The notes: generated by a model from the sequence alone, not told the origin. Shown: positions 10,244 through 21,512, counted from the stretch's first letter. The stretch is DNA of 62,000 bases from Zygnema cylindricum (GCA_037447655.1 JBBHKE010002863.1:183119-245118), one strand, 5' to 3'. A program made the numbers and translations.

Positions 10244-12227
10244 ACCCCCCCCCTCATCTCCTTTCTTCTCCTCTTCTCTCATTCTACTCCACCTCCTCTC
10301 ATTTCATCAAATTATTTTTTGTCCATAAGTGGGTGGCCCTTACATGTCATTTGTATGCTAATTGGCATTTTAGAAGCTAATATTGGCCTCTTTTTAGTGC
10401 GAAAAAGAAATATAGAATTTTGATTATTATTGACGTTATCGCTTATTAGTGTTGGATATAAAGTGATTATCGACCGTGCCGTATAGTGTGTCAACTATCG
10501 AGATCCCCCAAAGAAATTCATATCGTTTATCGACAACACCTATTCGATATACATCACCACAATTCTCTATCTATTGATGTGCAACTCAACCCTAATTTTA
10601 AACCCAAACTTTTTACAGCACATACTTGTGTATGGATGGTGTGCATATCGTACTAAAAGACATATTGTTACGGACGCATTATTTCGGACATTTAAACTTC
10701 GGATTGTCTCGTGCCTGCCGACAAAATGAGGCAATTATATTTTCTAGTTTTCTGATCGATAAGACATCGAAAAAAACTACGGAAATTAAATGCTTCCAAC
10801 AGAGAGACGCTTCGTCACCGATCCGCCTATCAAAAAGCTTCACGTGTTTTCAACACCTGGACATGCCGAAATTGCACATCTATAGCATTTATGCCATTTT
10901 GTCCTCTACTTTAATGGAGAGTTTGTTCGTACACCATAAACCAGATCGCGATAAATTTGTCATCTTTTTGTTATCTACGCTATTCCAACTTTTCACAATT
11001 TCTTCGAAAAGTCCAGCGAGAAATACATTGACATAAGTGAAAGAAAGTGATGTAATATTTGCACAGCATATGACCATGAAAGTCTTCAACTGTAATTGTG
11101 ACAACTTTGAGACTTTTCGTACATTATGCAACAGTTGCCACTAGGTCAAAGATACTAAAAGACAAAAATGGTGACCACTCCAGCTGTCGAACATAGGTTA
11201 GTTAGGCTTCTTTAATCAGATCTACCGTATAATACAGTCCTTGCGGTATGTTTTTCAGTTTTTGGCCTACCGTACCTTTCGATCTAGGTCTATACCGTAC
11301 AATATCGTCCTTGCGGTGTGATTCTGGCATGCCGTACCTTTTATGTTTCTCAATCTTTCTATGTTTTTGTCGCGTGGTTTTACGGCAGTATAGTGAATAA
11401 TTGATTGCATAAGACAAAAATGACGCGGCTAACGTTACAACATAACCTTTGCAAACCTCCGTTTGTACTTTCCCAGTTTCAGACTTTTTACTGGTTCACA
11501 AACGTGATGTTGGGTGGAGAAACATATGAAGGTATGTTTCTCAATCCAGCATCACTTTTTTGACCCAGAATCTGGGAAAGCACTACTGTACAGTACAGTC
11601 TGTACCACACTATCTGGCGAACGCAGAATCCGTTCAATATTTAATTTCAGTTAAAATGTAAAATGATCGTGTTGCCATCCATCGAATTTTAGAGGGTTTG
11701 AACCAGCGTCGACCAAATTTCCTTGAGAAACGAGCCATGTGTGAACATTTAAATTATTTGTCTCTACACTTTCTAGGAGTGCGTGTTCAAATCCTGCACA
11801 TGTCATATTTGTAATTCGTATTAAAACAATCTTTCGCTCTTTATGAAATTGAACTTTAGTCAATAAACAATATTTGTCACGTCTAACACGACAACAAAGA
11901 GAACTCGCGTGCGCGCAAAATACGGCGAATCATGCGAAACATTTCATCTATTCTTTCTTTCGCCATACAAACCAGCTTTCCTCCGTGCACACCTACTCAA
12001 TTCTCACTTGCAAACCCGCGTATATTCTATCGCAACCGTCCGATTCATAATCCTACAACAGTGCACCAAGAAATGAAGTCTAAACGCCGGAAAAACATCG
12101 TCAAATATCGGTAATGGTGCCACGGTGTCCTGTACGGCTGTACCAGTTCCAAGTGTTACCAGTTAACACTTACAAGAGTGATGTTGCAAGGATTGCATGA
12201 ATATACGTTTCCAGCTCCTGCCACTTT
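10244..12227. other. Unassigned region; unrecognised ORFs and tRNA-like fragments
   Basis: A plus-strand frame of 136 codons (10,626-11,036) and a minus-strand frame of 80 codons (10,889-11,131) overlap. Neither shows a domain I recognise. At about 11,690-11,810 two B-box-like strings lie in opposite orientation (GGTTTGAACC on plus, reading GGTTCAAACC on minus, and GTGTTCAAATCC on plus), suggesting decayed tRNA-derived sequence. Nothing here supports a confident gene call. Confidence 0.3.
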
Positions 12228-12272
12228 CAGCAGCAGCAGCAGCAGCAGCAGCAGCACTGCAGCACTGCAGCA
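12228..12272. repeat. (CAG)9 trinucleotide repeat
   Basis: Nine perfect CAG units followed by CACTGCAG repeats. No reading frame with other coding signals runs through it. From 12,273 to 12,804 I see only AT-rich sequence with short frames. Confidence 0.9.
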
Positions 12273-12801
12273 ATATTGAAATCAAACGCAGGAAATCAAC
12301 TTTTGCAAGTCAAAGTACAGTACTGTAACGGAAAAGCGATATTATTGCATATTGCGTCTTGCTGCAGTTGAGGCACCAAACGAAAGAGAAGAGAAAAGTA
12401 CACACAAAGTTACTTTTTTTACCTCAAAAGTTGAAATGCACGCACGTATTGTTGAGATTCGTATTGAAACTTAGGGTTGAGCATGTTATGAAACGAAAAG
12501 AGTTTTCAGAAGCTCACTTGTTTTTCCCTCTGAAAGTCAAAATTTACACAAATATTGCTGAAATTCATACTGCAAGTTAGGTTGAGAACGTTTTTTGGTT
12601 GCATTCTTCATTCTACCTATATTTTTGATTTTCTTTTTGTCTGTAAGCTGTAAAATCAGCAGAAATTTCGGCAGTTTGTGGCTGTTTCTTTGATTCGTTT
12701 TCAAAAGTTCATTTTTTAAGGGTTTGTTCTTATTCTTTTTTACCAAAGACTTTCAAAAAACCTGTTTTTGGTGAAGTTGTACCATTATCAGTCTTGGTAA
12801 G

Positions 12802-14095
<1,294 letters not shown>

Positions 14096-14290
14096 CTTGA
14101 CCATCTTTTCATTTTTCTGTTACCTAGCATCAAATAGAGCCCTAAACTCACTCAAGATGAATAACATAAAAAAAGAAAAAGGAAAATTTTATTATTATTT
14201 TTTGTTGTTTATTTTTTTTTTTTTGAAAAAAGGCGCTTTTTTTCCTTTTTTCGTGACAGGATTTTTTTTTTTCTTTCTTCTTTTGCCAAA

Positions 14291-14476
14291 ATGGAGCTTA
14301 CGCCTCTCGTAAGCCATGGTTCACAAATTAATGTGGAAAGCCATGAAAATAAACAACATGAAAATAGAGATTTTTTTATATCGAAACGTTTAAGAATTGA
14401 TCGAGGTTTTCATAAAGGGGGAATTCCAGTTTTTTTTCTCATTTTGGTGTTAACATTTCAAGCTCTAATTGTTAAA
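14291..14476 (+). CDS. Candidate first exon with a signal/anchor segment
   Basis: An ATG in a favourable context (CCAAAATGG) opens 62 codons: a hydrophilic N-terminal stretch of about 43 residues, then a hydrophobic segment (about residues 44-60, rich in Val, Phe, Leu, Ile) that could be a late signal peptide or type II anchor. It ends at a strong donor, AAAG|GTGAGT, leaving phase 1. It is upstream of the LRR-EGF-lectin exons on the same strand and could supply their secretion signal. The link is an inference: the LRR exons need phase 2, so at least one intervening exon, probably an LRR N-terminal cap, is missing and was not found. It could equally be a chance frame. Confidence 0.35.
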
Positions 14477-14529
14477 GGTGAGTCCAACATTCTTAAACTA
14501 CAGCGTTTATTTCTAGTAGAATAAAGAAA

Positions 14530-15720
14530 TCGTTAGCCCGAGGTATATGTTAGTGTCATTTTTTTAATTCAGCTGCAAATGATGTGGTTGATTTTGAACC
14601 ATTTAAAGAGTTAACCTTAAGAAAAAGGTTATTATCAAGTTGTTATCAACTTTATTTTGTGGTCAGAGGGCAAAAATAACACCAAATTAGTGCTATTAAC
14701 GTCAATAGCGATTCACGGTGTATTGCATAGGATCTTTTATTTTTACTAAAACCTATAATCTACATTGTTGTTCGTTAGGATCTATTTTCTTCTATGAAAA
14801 CCTATAATGTACACTGTTATTAAAGTTAGGATCTATTTTTTTTTTACTAAAACTTACAATGTACACTGTTATCAGATTTAAGCACTCTAGTTCGAGCGAG
14901 TGTTTTTTTTGACTCGAAATCATAAATTAGCGTTAAAAACACTACTTAGTTAAGTGGCTCACAATGAGCCTTGTCTCAAAACAATATTTAGTGTCTTTAG
15001 TATTAATAACATGTTAACATTAATAATTTACTAACTCTAATAGCGATTCATGGTGTATAGCATGAGATCTATTTTCTGATCAAAACTGATAAAGTAGTTA
15101 ATTCAAATCTAAACATGTAGTAAGTTAAAGCGTAAAGATTATGTAAAGTTAACCTAAGGATTAAGTAAGCAAATGTAAAAGAACGAGATGTTTGGAATTG
15201 AGAGTCTGTGACATTATTCGCATGAGTTTTGATTTAGTGTTATAAATTATAATTTGCATACGAGCAATTTAAGTACATGGCCATTATTGACGTGACACTT
15301 ACAGAGTTAGTGTAATGAACGAAAAAATGAGTATTATTAACGCTATTTTATGGTCGAAGGCCAAAATAAAAAGGAGGGTGAATTTACATTGCCCATCGCT
15401 ATTAGTGTTAAACGACTTTCGAGGGTTGAAAATAAAGTTAAAGATGTTTGAGTGCCCGGAAAAAGTCTAAAACACTACTAACAATGGGCAGTCGAGTGTT
15501 ATACGAACAATTAGTTTTATTAATGCTATTCTATGGTCAGAGGCTGAAAAGAAAAAGGGGCGGCGAATTAGTGTTGCCAAGTATTTAACCTAAAAACAAT
15601 TCACGGATTAACTCTAATGGTATGAAAGATGTCATTTAGATAACAACTGTGAAGTTAATGTAGTTATACAAGCTACATTGACCATCATTATTAGCGTAAA
15701 AGGTATATTAGTGTAAATAG
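14530..15720. mobile_element. Cluster of decayed TIR-element fragments (family E)
   Basis: Termini related to families A-C recur: AATAGCGATTCACGGTGTA ends at about 14,722, AATAGCGATTCATGGTGTA at about 15,057, and CCATCGCTATTAGTGTTAAA is at about 15,388. A body motif with TTATTTTGTGGTCAGAGG recurs in variants at about 14,652, 15,345 and 15,525. I see several overlapping degenerate elements without coding capacity. Confidence 0.5.
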
Positions 15721-16052
15721 AATGTGTGGACGGGGGGAGAGGGGGGGGAGAGGGAGAGGGAGAGGGATGGGGAGAGAGGGAGAGAGGACAACGAGAGAGA
15801 GGGAGAAAGATGGAGAGATGGAGAGAGGGAGTGAGGACAGCGAGAGAGGGAGAGAGGAATGGGGAGATGGAGAGAGGGAAAGAGGACAGAGGGAAAGAGG
15901 GAGAGGGGCAGAGGAGAGAGGGAGAGAGGACCGGGAGGGAGGGGGAGGGAAGGGAGAGGGAGGGAGGGATAGAGAGAGACAAAGAGATGGAGAGAGGGAG
16001 AAGGGAGAGAGGGAGAGAGATGGAGAGAGACATGGAGAGAGACAGAGAGACG
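15721..16052. repeat. GAGAGG purine-rich tract
   Basis: Irregular GAGAGG/GGGAGAGA repeats directly to the left of the Copia-1 LTR. A similar purine-rich stretch precedes the second copy of the C-rich header repeat at about 24,020-24,120, suggesting that both belong to the duplicated unit and that Copia-1 landed at the junction. Confidence 0.8.
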
Positions 16053-16462
16053 TGTTAGAAAAGTAGTCTTTGATAGAAGCTAGTTTTCTGACAATGTTTT
16101 TAAATATCGAAATTCTAAATTCTGTCTTCTAGGATTTCGATATTCAGTAACTGAGCAGTCTGTTGTAGTATCTAGGATTGCTATAATTCTGTCTTTCTAT
16201 GTTCTACAGTCAATAGATTTCTACGTGATTAGATTCTGGTCAAGATCTGCTTATAAATCTTGACCGTGGCTCTTGGCCGAAAGGTCAAGTGCCTCTTCAA
16301 AACAGGAGAGTACATCTAGTTCTCGAGAGGTCACTCTCGAGATATTTTCCCTATTTAGCTTGTCTTTTCTTCTTGTTTTATACAGTTTCTATTTTTATCA
16401 AAAAACAGAACTTTTCTGTCCACTTTCCTTCCACTCTATTTGTCACCATGACTTCACAAACA
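16053..16462 (+). repeat. Copia-1 5' LTR
   Basis: Starts TGTTAGAA and ends ACAAACA; ATA follows in both LTRs, so the edge could be 3 bp further. A TATA-like TATAAAT at 16,252 is a plausible U3 promoter. Just downstream are two hairpins: CTTGACC/GGTCAAG (about 16,258-16,288) and TCTCGAGAG/CTCTCGAGA with a 4-nt loop (16,321-16,342). The gag start codon is in the last 15 bp of the LTR. Confidence 0.95.
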
Positions 16463-19400
16463 ATAGGTTATGGGCCTGGCAACGCCAATTCCGTTGCCAA
16501 ATTTAATGGGACAGATTTTTACAGCTGGAAGTATCAAATTGAGCATCTCTTCCGTCGTGAAAAACTTTGGTCAATCATTAGCGGCAGTGAACCTGAACCA
16601 ACTGACGCTGCCGCCAAGACACTCTGGCTCGCTAGAAACGACGAAGCCCACTCGCGGCTCGTCCTGGCTCTTGAGTCCTCTCAAATTGACTTCGTTCGCG
16701 ACGCACCCTCTGCTCACGATGCGTGGTTATTATTGACCTCTGCATATGAGAATCAATCTTGGTCGAACAAACTCTTTCTCAAGCGTCAGCTCAACACTTA
16801 TCGAAAGCTGCCTACCGATTCCATTCAAACTTATGTCCAGCATCTCAAGTCGCTCGCCGGACAACTCAAGAGCATCAAATCCCCGATCTCTGACGAGGAT
16901 CTCATTTCCGCAATCTTGGGAGGCTTACCGGATCATTATTCCTCTCTCATTTCCTCTCTGGACAACTCTCCGATTGCCCTTACAATTCCGACCTTGACAG
17001 CTCGACTTGTCCACGAAGAGATGAAACAATCTTTTCAAACCAACTCAGGCGTCGCTCTGTCCAGTTTTTCACCCAACCCCAGGCCGTCAAAATCTTCCTC
17101 AACCGCCTGTCGCTATTGTCGAGCGTTGGATCACATCATAGATGTGTGTCCAGCACTAAAACGAAAGCATGATCGACAAGGCGGATCTGGCCGTACGGGT
17201 GGACGAGGTCATTCTGGGGGACGTGGATCATACCACGGTCAAGCATCTTCGGCCGAAAGTCTTGTTTCATTTGGAAATACAGAATTTTCCCCAACCAATC
17301 CTTTTGTCCTATCCCAACCATATCCGTACGATCAGTCCTCTCCGCAAATTGCTGGATACGCTCCAGTCTACTCTACACCTCCATCTGGCCACTCGACCAT
17401 GCCCCATCCGACGGTGGACGTCGCTCTTACGCCGCCATCTCTGACCCAATCCGATTATGGATTCGCGTTGTCCTCCACGGCATCACCAGCTTTCATCCCT
17501 GAATCCACTTGGATCGTCGACTCCGGAGCATCTCACCACTTGTCATCTCGCGCTGATTGGTTCTCCTCTATGTCTCCACTCTCTCCACCAATGCCTATCG
17601 TCCTTGGCAACAACAGTACTCTTACGGCAACTCACATCGGTCGTACTGTTAATCCTTGTGACTCCAACCACAAAACCAACATCATTCTCTCAAACGTACT
17701 CTTTGTACCTGCTTTACGGAAAAATCTATTTTCCGTAGGCGCAGCCTTGAAGCAAGGAGCTACGGCCGTCTTTTCATCCAATACCGTCAGATTTTTCTCC
17801 CCAACAAAAACTACGGTTGGATTCGGCGTTAAAAAAGGCGACATTTACATACTGTCGTCCTTTTCGCCCATTGGATCGGCTAATATTGCGATATCTTCAT
17901 CAAATATTACCTTCTCCAAGTGGCACCTTCGATTTGGCCACCTATCCGGCTCCAGCCTTCACAGTTTAACCAAAGGGCTTGTAACAGGACTAGAACCTTT
18001 GGTCAATCAAAAACTACCTTTTTGTTCCGGATGCGTTGAAGGAATTTTCCCTCGTCCTTCGTTTCCTTCAAGTACATCCAAATCCAACGGACCACTTGAA
18101 CTTATCCATTCTGATCTATGTGGACCGATGTCGGTCTCTAGTCATAATGGATCTAAATACTTCGTCACTTTTATAGATGACGCAACCCGATACTGTCACA
18201 TTTACCTGATTCGACAAAAATCTGACACCTTTGCTACTTTCCAACAGTTTAAAGCAAAAGTTGAAAATTTTCACGATTCTCGAATCAAAACTCTACGAAC
18301 TGACAACGGCGGAGAGTTCTGCTCAACAGAATTTGCCGCTTTTCTTACCGTCCATGGAATCTCCCACCAAACAACAACGCCACATACACCACAGCAAAAC
18401 GGTGTCGCAGAACGGTACAACCGTACTGTCATCAACATGGCCCGTTCCATGTTGCATTTCGCTGGACTCCCAACTATTTTTTGGGGAGAATCTGTGACTA
18501 CGGCCAACTACTTACGGAATCTCTGTCCAACCTCAAGTCTTCCGAACCTCACACCTCACGAGGCTTGGACAGGAACCAAACCAAATGTTGAACACCTCCG
18601 AATTTTTGGTAGCGTCGCTTGGATAAAAGATCTTACACCAAGCGGCAAATGGAGTAGCCGCGCGAAACTCGGCTATTTGGTCGGCTATTCGACCGAATCC
18701 AAGGCGTATCGAATCTGGCTTATTCAAGAACGCCAAGTCAAACTTAGCCGTGACGTCACATTTGATGAAGCTCCTCTTCTCAACAAACTCCTTTACCCTT
18801 CCCCTCCGCCTTCCCTCTCTCTCACCCTGATCTCCACTCCCACATCAGCTCCCATTTCCGTTCTTCCCCCTACAAATCTCTCCATTCCAATCGCCTCTAA
18901 CACCAATCTGGTTCTTCCCTCCTGTACCCTTGCCAGAACCACCTCCAGCCCTTCCCTCCAATCAAGCTCCTTACCTCTCCAACGAACCCTCTCAGATCCT
19001 TACTCCCTCTCACCCATCAGACTGAATGCACCTCCTTACCTCATTCCGCGTGCACTTCCGGAGGCCCCTTTGCCTATTCAGCAATCTGTCCTCCGGAAGA
19101 GTGCCCGTATCGAAGCTAGGCGCGCAGCCCATGGCGTCGCTAACATCGCCACTTTCGATGTACCTTCATCTTTCGCTGCTGCCATGGCCGGTCCCAATGC
19201 CGCGGAATGGAAGACAGCGACGGATGCGGAATTCGCCTCCCTTCAAAAAAATGGCACTTGGGAGCTTACAACTCTTCCCCATGGCCGCAAGGTCATCGGC
19301 TCTAAATGGGTCTTTAGAGTGAAGACCAAATCTGACGGTACACTGGATCGGTTTAAAGCCAGATTCGTTGCTAAGGGATTTCTTCAACGGGAGGGCCTTG

Positions 19401-20707
19401 ACTTCACCGAGACTTATGCACCCGTCGCAAAATTCGCCTCAATCCGCATTCTTCTCTCCCTCGCCGCCTCTCAAGACTGGCACGTACATCAAATGGATGT
19501 ACAGACGGCGTTCCTCTATGGTGCACTGAAGGAAGACATATTTGTCCGACAACCCGAAGGATATATCACCCCAGGCACTGAGCAACTTGTCTGTCATCTC
19601 CTCAAATCCCTCTACGGTTTGAAGCAAGCTCCTCGCGTTTGGAGCGAGCACCTTGAAGCCATTCTTATCCGTGAGGGATTCTGTAAGCTTGCAGACGACT
19701 TTGGAATCTTCTTCAAAGGTAAAACCGACTCCCTTATAATCATCATCATTTATGTCGATGACCTTGTCCTCTCCAGTCCTTCTCTGTCTGCAATTCTGCA
19801 AGTCAAAGCCATGCTGAATTCCCATTTTGCAATGACAGATTTAGGGGAACTAGAGTATTGTCTCGGCATTTTAGTTTCTCGCGACCGTCCAGCCAAAACC
19901 CTGCACCTATCTCAGGAAAAATATATCTCTGAGGTCCTAGATAGGTTCTCCATGTCCCAGTGCACTCCTGTCTCCACTCCACTAGATGCCAACACCAAGC
20001 TCATTGCAAACTCTGGTGGGCCTGTCCACGGAGATATTCATGACTTATATCGCTCCATTGTCGGCAGTCTCATGTATGCCATGACTGGCACTCGGCCAGA
20101 CATTGCTGTAGCGGTCGGGCAGCTGAGTCAGTTTGTTTCTAACCCTACCCCTGAGCACCTCCTGGCGGCTAAGCGAGTCCTCCGCTATCTGCAAGGCACC
20201 AAGTCCCTCCGCCTTACCTTCTCTGGCGGCGTCTCTCCTACCCTCATTGGCTTTTGCGATGCGGACTGGGGGGGAGACCTCGACACCCGCCGCTCCACCT
20301 CTGGTGTCTGCTTCTCACTTGGAGGAGCTCTTGTCTCCTGGGCCTCCAAAAAGCAGCCCACTGTTGCCTTATCCTCAACTGAGGCTGAATATATGGCAGC
20401 GACACATGCTGCCAAGGAAGCAATTTGGCTCCGATCTCTCCTTGCAAATCTTCAATTTCCACAGATCTCCCCAACTCAGATATTCTGTGACTCCCAAGGT
20501 GCCCTAGCTCTAATGAGCAATCCGGTTCATCACCGACGAACCAAGCACATAGACATTCAATTTCACTTTACTCGGGAAACTATTGCGGCTGGAACTCTCA
20601 CCTTCCAATATTGCCAGACTTCTCTCCAGATGGCGGACTTCCTTACCAAGTCTCTTCATCGACCCCAGTTCGAATTACATCGAGCTTCTGCTGGTCTTAC
20701 CTTCTAA
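16448..20707 (+). CDS. Copia-1 Gag-Pol polyprotein
   Basis: Single polyprotein of 1,419 residues, close to the roughly 1,400 residues of Drosophila copia. Order: Gag with a CX2CX4HX4C zinc knuckle (residues 221-234), aspartic protease with DSGA (Asp358), integrase with an HHCC-like region, the DLCGP aspartate, TDNGGEF (Asp619) and GVAERYNRT, reverse transcriptase with YVDD (1102-1105), and RNase H with SSTEAEYMA, ending shortly after a DFLTKSL motif. I chose the ATG at 16,448 (CACCATGAC) rather than the in-frame ATG at 16,289 because it lies at the LTR end and gives a Gag beginning like other copia Gags. It reads across the primer site, so those bases are also coding. No frameshift or stop interrupts it. 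Pyrimidine-ending codons are common and set it apart from its AT-rich surroundings. Confidence 0.95.
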   Translation: MTSQTIGYGPGNANSVAKFNGTDFYSWKYQIEHLFRREKLWSIISGSEPEPTDAAAKTLWLARNDEAHSRLVLALESSQIDFVRDAPSAHDAWLLLTSAYENQSWSNKLFLKRQLNTYRKLPTDSIQTYVQHLKSLAGQLKSIKSPISDEDLISAILGGLPDHYSSLISSLDNSPIALTIPTLTARLVHEEMKQSFQTNSGVALSSFSPNPRPSKSSSTACRYCRALDHIIDVCPALKRKHDRQGGSGRTGGRGHSGGRGSYHGQASSAESLVSFGNTEFSPTNPFVLSQPYPYDQSSPQIAGYAPVYSTPPSGHSTMPHPTVDVALTPPSLTQSDYGFALSSTASPAFIPESTWIVDSGASHHLSSRADWFSSMSPLSPPMPIVLGNNSTLTATHIGRTVNPCDSNHKTNIILSNVLFVPALRKNLFSVGAALKQGATAVFSSNTVRFFSPTKTTVGFGVKKGDIYILSSFSPIGSANIAISSSNITFSKWHLRFGHLSGSSLHSLTKGLVTGLEPLVNQKLPFCSGCVEGIFPRPSFPSSTSKSNGPLELIHSDLCGPMSVSSHNGSKYFVTFIDDATRYCHIYLIRQKSDTFATFQQFKAKVENFHDSRIKTLRTDNGGEFCSTEFAAFLTVHGISHQTTTPHTPQQNGVAERYNRTVINMARSMLHFAGLPTIFWGESVTTANYLRNLCPTSSLPNLTPHEAWTGTKPNVEHLRIFGSVAWIKDLTPSGKWSSRAKLGYLVGYSTESKAYRIWLIQERQVKLSRDVTFDEAPLLNKLLYPSPPPSLSLTLISTPTSAPISVLPPTNLSIPIASNTNLVLPSCTLARTTSSPSLQSSSLPLQRTLSDPYSLSPIRLNAPPYLIPRALPEAPLPIQQSVLRKSARIEARRAAHGVANIATFDVPSSFAAAMAGPNAAEWKTATDAEFASLQKNGTWELTTLPHGRKVIGSKWVFRVKTKSDGTLDRFKARFVAKGFLQREGLDFTETYAPVAKFASIRILLSLAASQDWHVHQMDVQTAFLYGALKEDIFVRQPEGYITPGTEQLVCHLLKSLYGLKQAPRVWSEHLEAILIREGFCKLADDFGIFFKGKTDSLIIIIIYVDDLVLSSPSLSAILQVKAMLNSHFAMTDLGELEYCLGILVSRDRPAKTLHLSQEKYISEVLDRFSMSQCTPVSTPLDANTKLIANSGGPVHGDIHDLYRSIVGSLMYAMTGTRPDIAVAVGQLSQFVSNPTPEHLLAAKRVLRYLQGTKSLRLTFSGGVSPTLIGFCDADWGGDLDTRRSTSGVCFSLGGALVSWASKKQPTVALSSTEAEYMAATHAAKEAIWLRSLLANLQFPQISPTQIFCDSQGALALMSNPVHHRRTKHIDIQFHFTRETIAAGTLTFQYCQTSLQMADFLTKSLHRPQFELHRASAGLTF
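16466..16476 (+). promoter_or_regulatory. Primer-binding site: half initiator tRNA-Met type
   Basis: GGTTATGGGCC lies just inside the 5' LTR and is the reverse complement of GGCCCATAACC, the anticodon stem-loop of plant initiator tRNA-Met. It does not match the usual 3'-end site TGGTATCAGAGC. Drosophila copia uses this internal site with a cleaved half-tRNA primer; use of the same mechanism here is an inference from the match and position. Confidence 0.75.
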
Positions 20708-20708
20708 C

Positions 20709-20720
20709 AAAGAGAAGGGG
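20709..20720 (+). promoter_or_regulatory. Copia-1 polypurine tract
   Basis: AAAGAGAAGGGG abuts the 3' LTR and follows the stop codon by one base. It is the expected plus-strand primer. Confidence 0.9.
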
Positions 20721-21129
20721 TGTTAGAAAAGTAGTCTTTGATAGAAGCTAGTTTTCTGACAATGTTTTTAAATATCGAAATTCTAAATTCTGTCTTCTAG
20801 GATTTCGATATTCAGTAACTGAGCAGTCTGTTGTAGTATCTAGGATTGCTATAATTCTGTCTTTCTATGTTCTACAGTCAATAGATTTCTACGTGATTAG
20901 ATTCTGGTCAAGATCTGCTTATAAATCTTGACCGTGGCTCTTGGCCGAAAGGTCAAGTGCCTCTTCAGAACAGGAGAGTACATCTAGTTCTCGAGAGGTC
21001 ACTCTCGAGATATTTTCCCTATTTAGCTTGTCTTTTCTTCTTGTTTATACAGTTTCTATTTTTATCAAAAAACAGAACTTTTCTGTCCACTTTCCTTCCA
21101 CTCTATTTGTCACCATGACTTCACAAACA
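20721..21129 (+). repeat. Copia-1 3' LTR
   Basis: Same sequence as the 5' LTR with one A/G substitution and one missing T in the TTGTTTTATAC stretch. It keeps both hairpins and the terminal ATG, which here opens only a short frame into flanking DNA. Confidence 0.95.
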
Positions 21130-21267
21130 ATACTTAGTACCATAGTCAATATGGATAGGAAGCTTAATCCCACACCCCCCTCTGTTTCCCCAAATCCCCT
21201 CCTCTCTCCCACAATCATAGTGTGATCTTGAAGTTTACTCTCACCCCTTCCCCCAACCATCTTTATG

Positions 21268-21512
21268 TTGGAGGAATGTCCACTTCGGACTCCACACGTG
21301 TGTATCGTAGTAAATGCTGGTTCCGCTAGTGCGCCGTTCATTGCCGTAAATTCGGTTTCAGGCGCTTGCATGCACAATCGGCCGGGTAGCTCAATTGGTC
21401 GAGCTAGTGTACGGCTAACACAAGGTCCCGGGTTCGATCCCCGGCTTGGCCATTTTCCAAAGTTTTCACTTTGGCGCCCATGCGATATGTTGAATATCGC
21501 CGATCCTCAATA
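21268..21512. mobile_element. 245-bp insertion carrying a tRNA-like gene
   Basis: Absent from the paralogous header at 24,137-24,400, where CCATCTTTAATGTGATT is continuous. It is flanked by CTTTATG on the left and CTTTAATG on the right, consistent with an 8-bp target duplication with one base lost. Its ends, TTGGAGG and CCTCAATA, are weakly inverted. It carries no protein frame; the tRNA-like sequence is at 21,380-21,451. Class unknown: an hAT-like miniature element or a tRNA-bearing retroposon are both possible. Confidence 0.55.
21380..21451 (+). tRNA. tRNA-like gene with an atypical anticodon loop
   Basis: Folds into a 72-nt cloverleaf: acceptor GGCCGGG/CTTGGCC (with G-T pairs), D arm GCTC/GAGC with GG in the loop, anticodon stem AGTGT/ACACA (outer A-A mismatch), 5-nt variable region, T arm CCGGG/CCCGG with loop TTCGATC, then A and a TTTT run that could stop Pol III. 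The 7-nt anticodon loop is ACGGCTA, giving GGC (Ala-type) by position, but base 33 is C instead of the near-universal T. It is either a tRNA pseudogene or a tRNA-derived promoter module. The A- and B-box regions look intact. Confidence 0.6.

Larger units (their letters stand above)
16053..21129 (+). mobile_element. Copia-1: near-complete Ty1/copia retrotransposon
   Basis: A 5.08-kb element with 410- and 409-bp direct LTRs (TGTTAG...AACA), a half-tRNA-Met primer site, one uninterrupted gag-pol frame and a polypurine tract. The LTRs differ by one substitution (about 16,305 versus 20,973) and one T indel, so insertion is recent. No 5-bp target duplication is evident: the flanks are AGACG on the left and ATACT or CTTAG on the right. 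Its surroundings resemble the duplicated intron unit of the LRR-EGF-lectin gene. It appears capable of autonomous activity from sequence alone. Confidence 0.95.

Noticed and set aside
14554-14660. Possible second exon after the 14,291 exon (acceptor TTTAATTCAG)
   Set aside because: It lies inside a decayed inverted-repeat element and encodes nothing like an LRR cap; the frame closes soon after.
15632-16066. Arg/Glu/Gly-rich frames beside the Copia-1 LTR
   Set aside because: Purine-tract artefacts.
16289-16447. Upstream in-frame ATG extending the Copia-1 polyprotein by 53 residues
   Set aside because: It lies within the LTR, has no Gag similarity, and the ATG at 16,448 has a better context and position.
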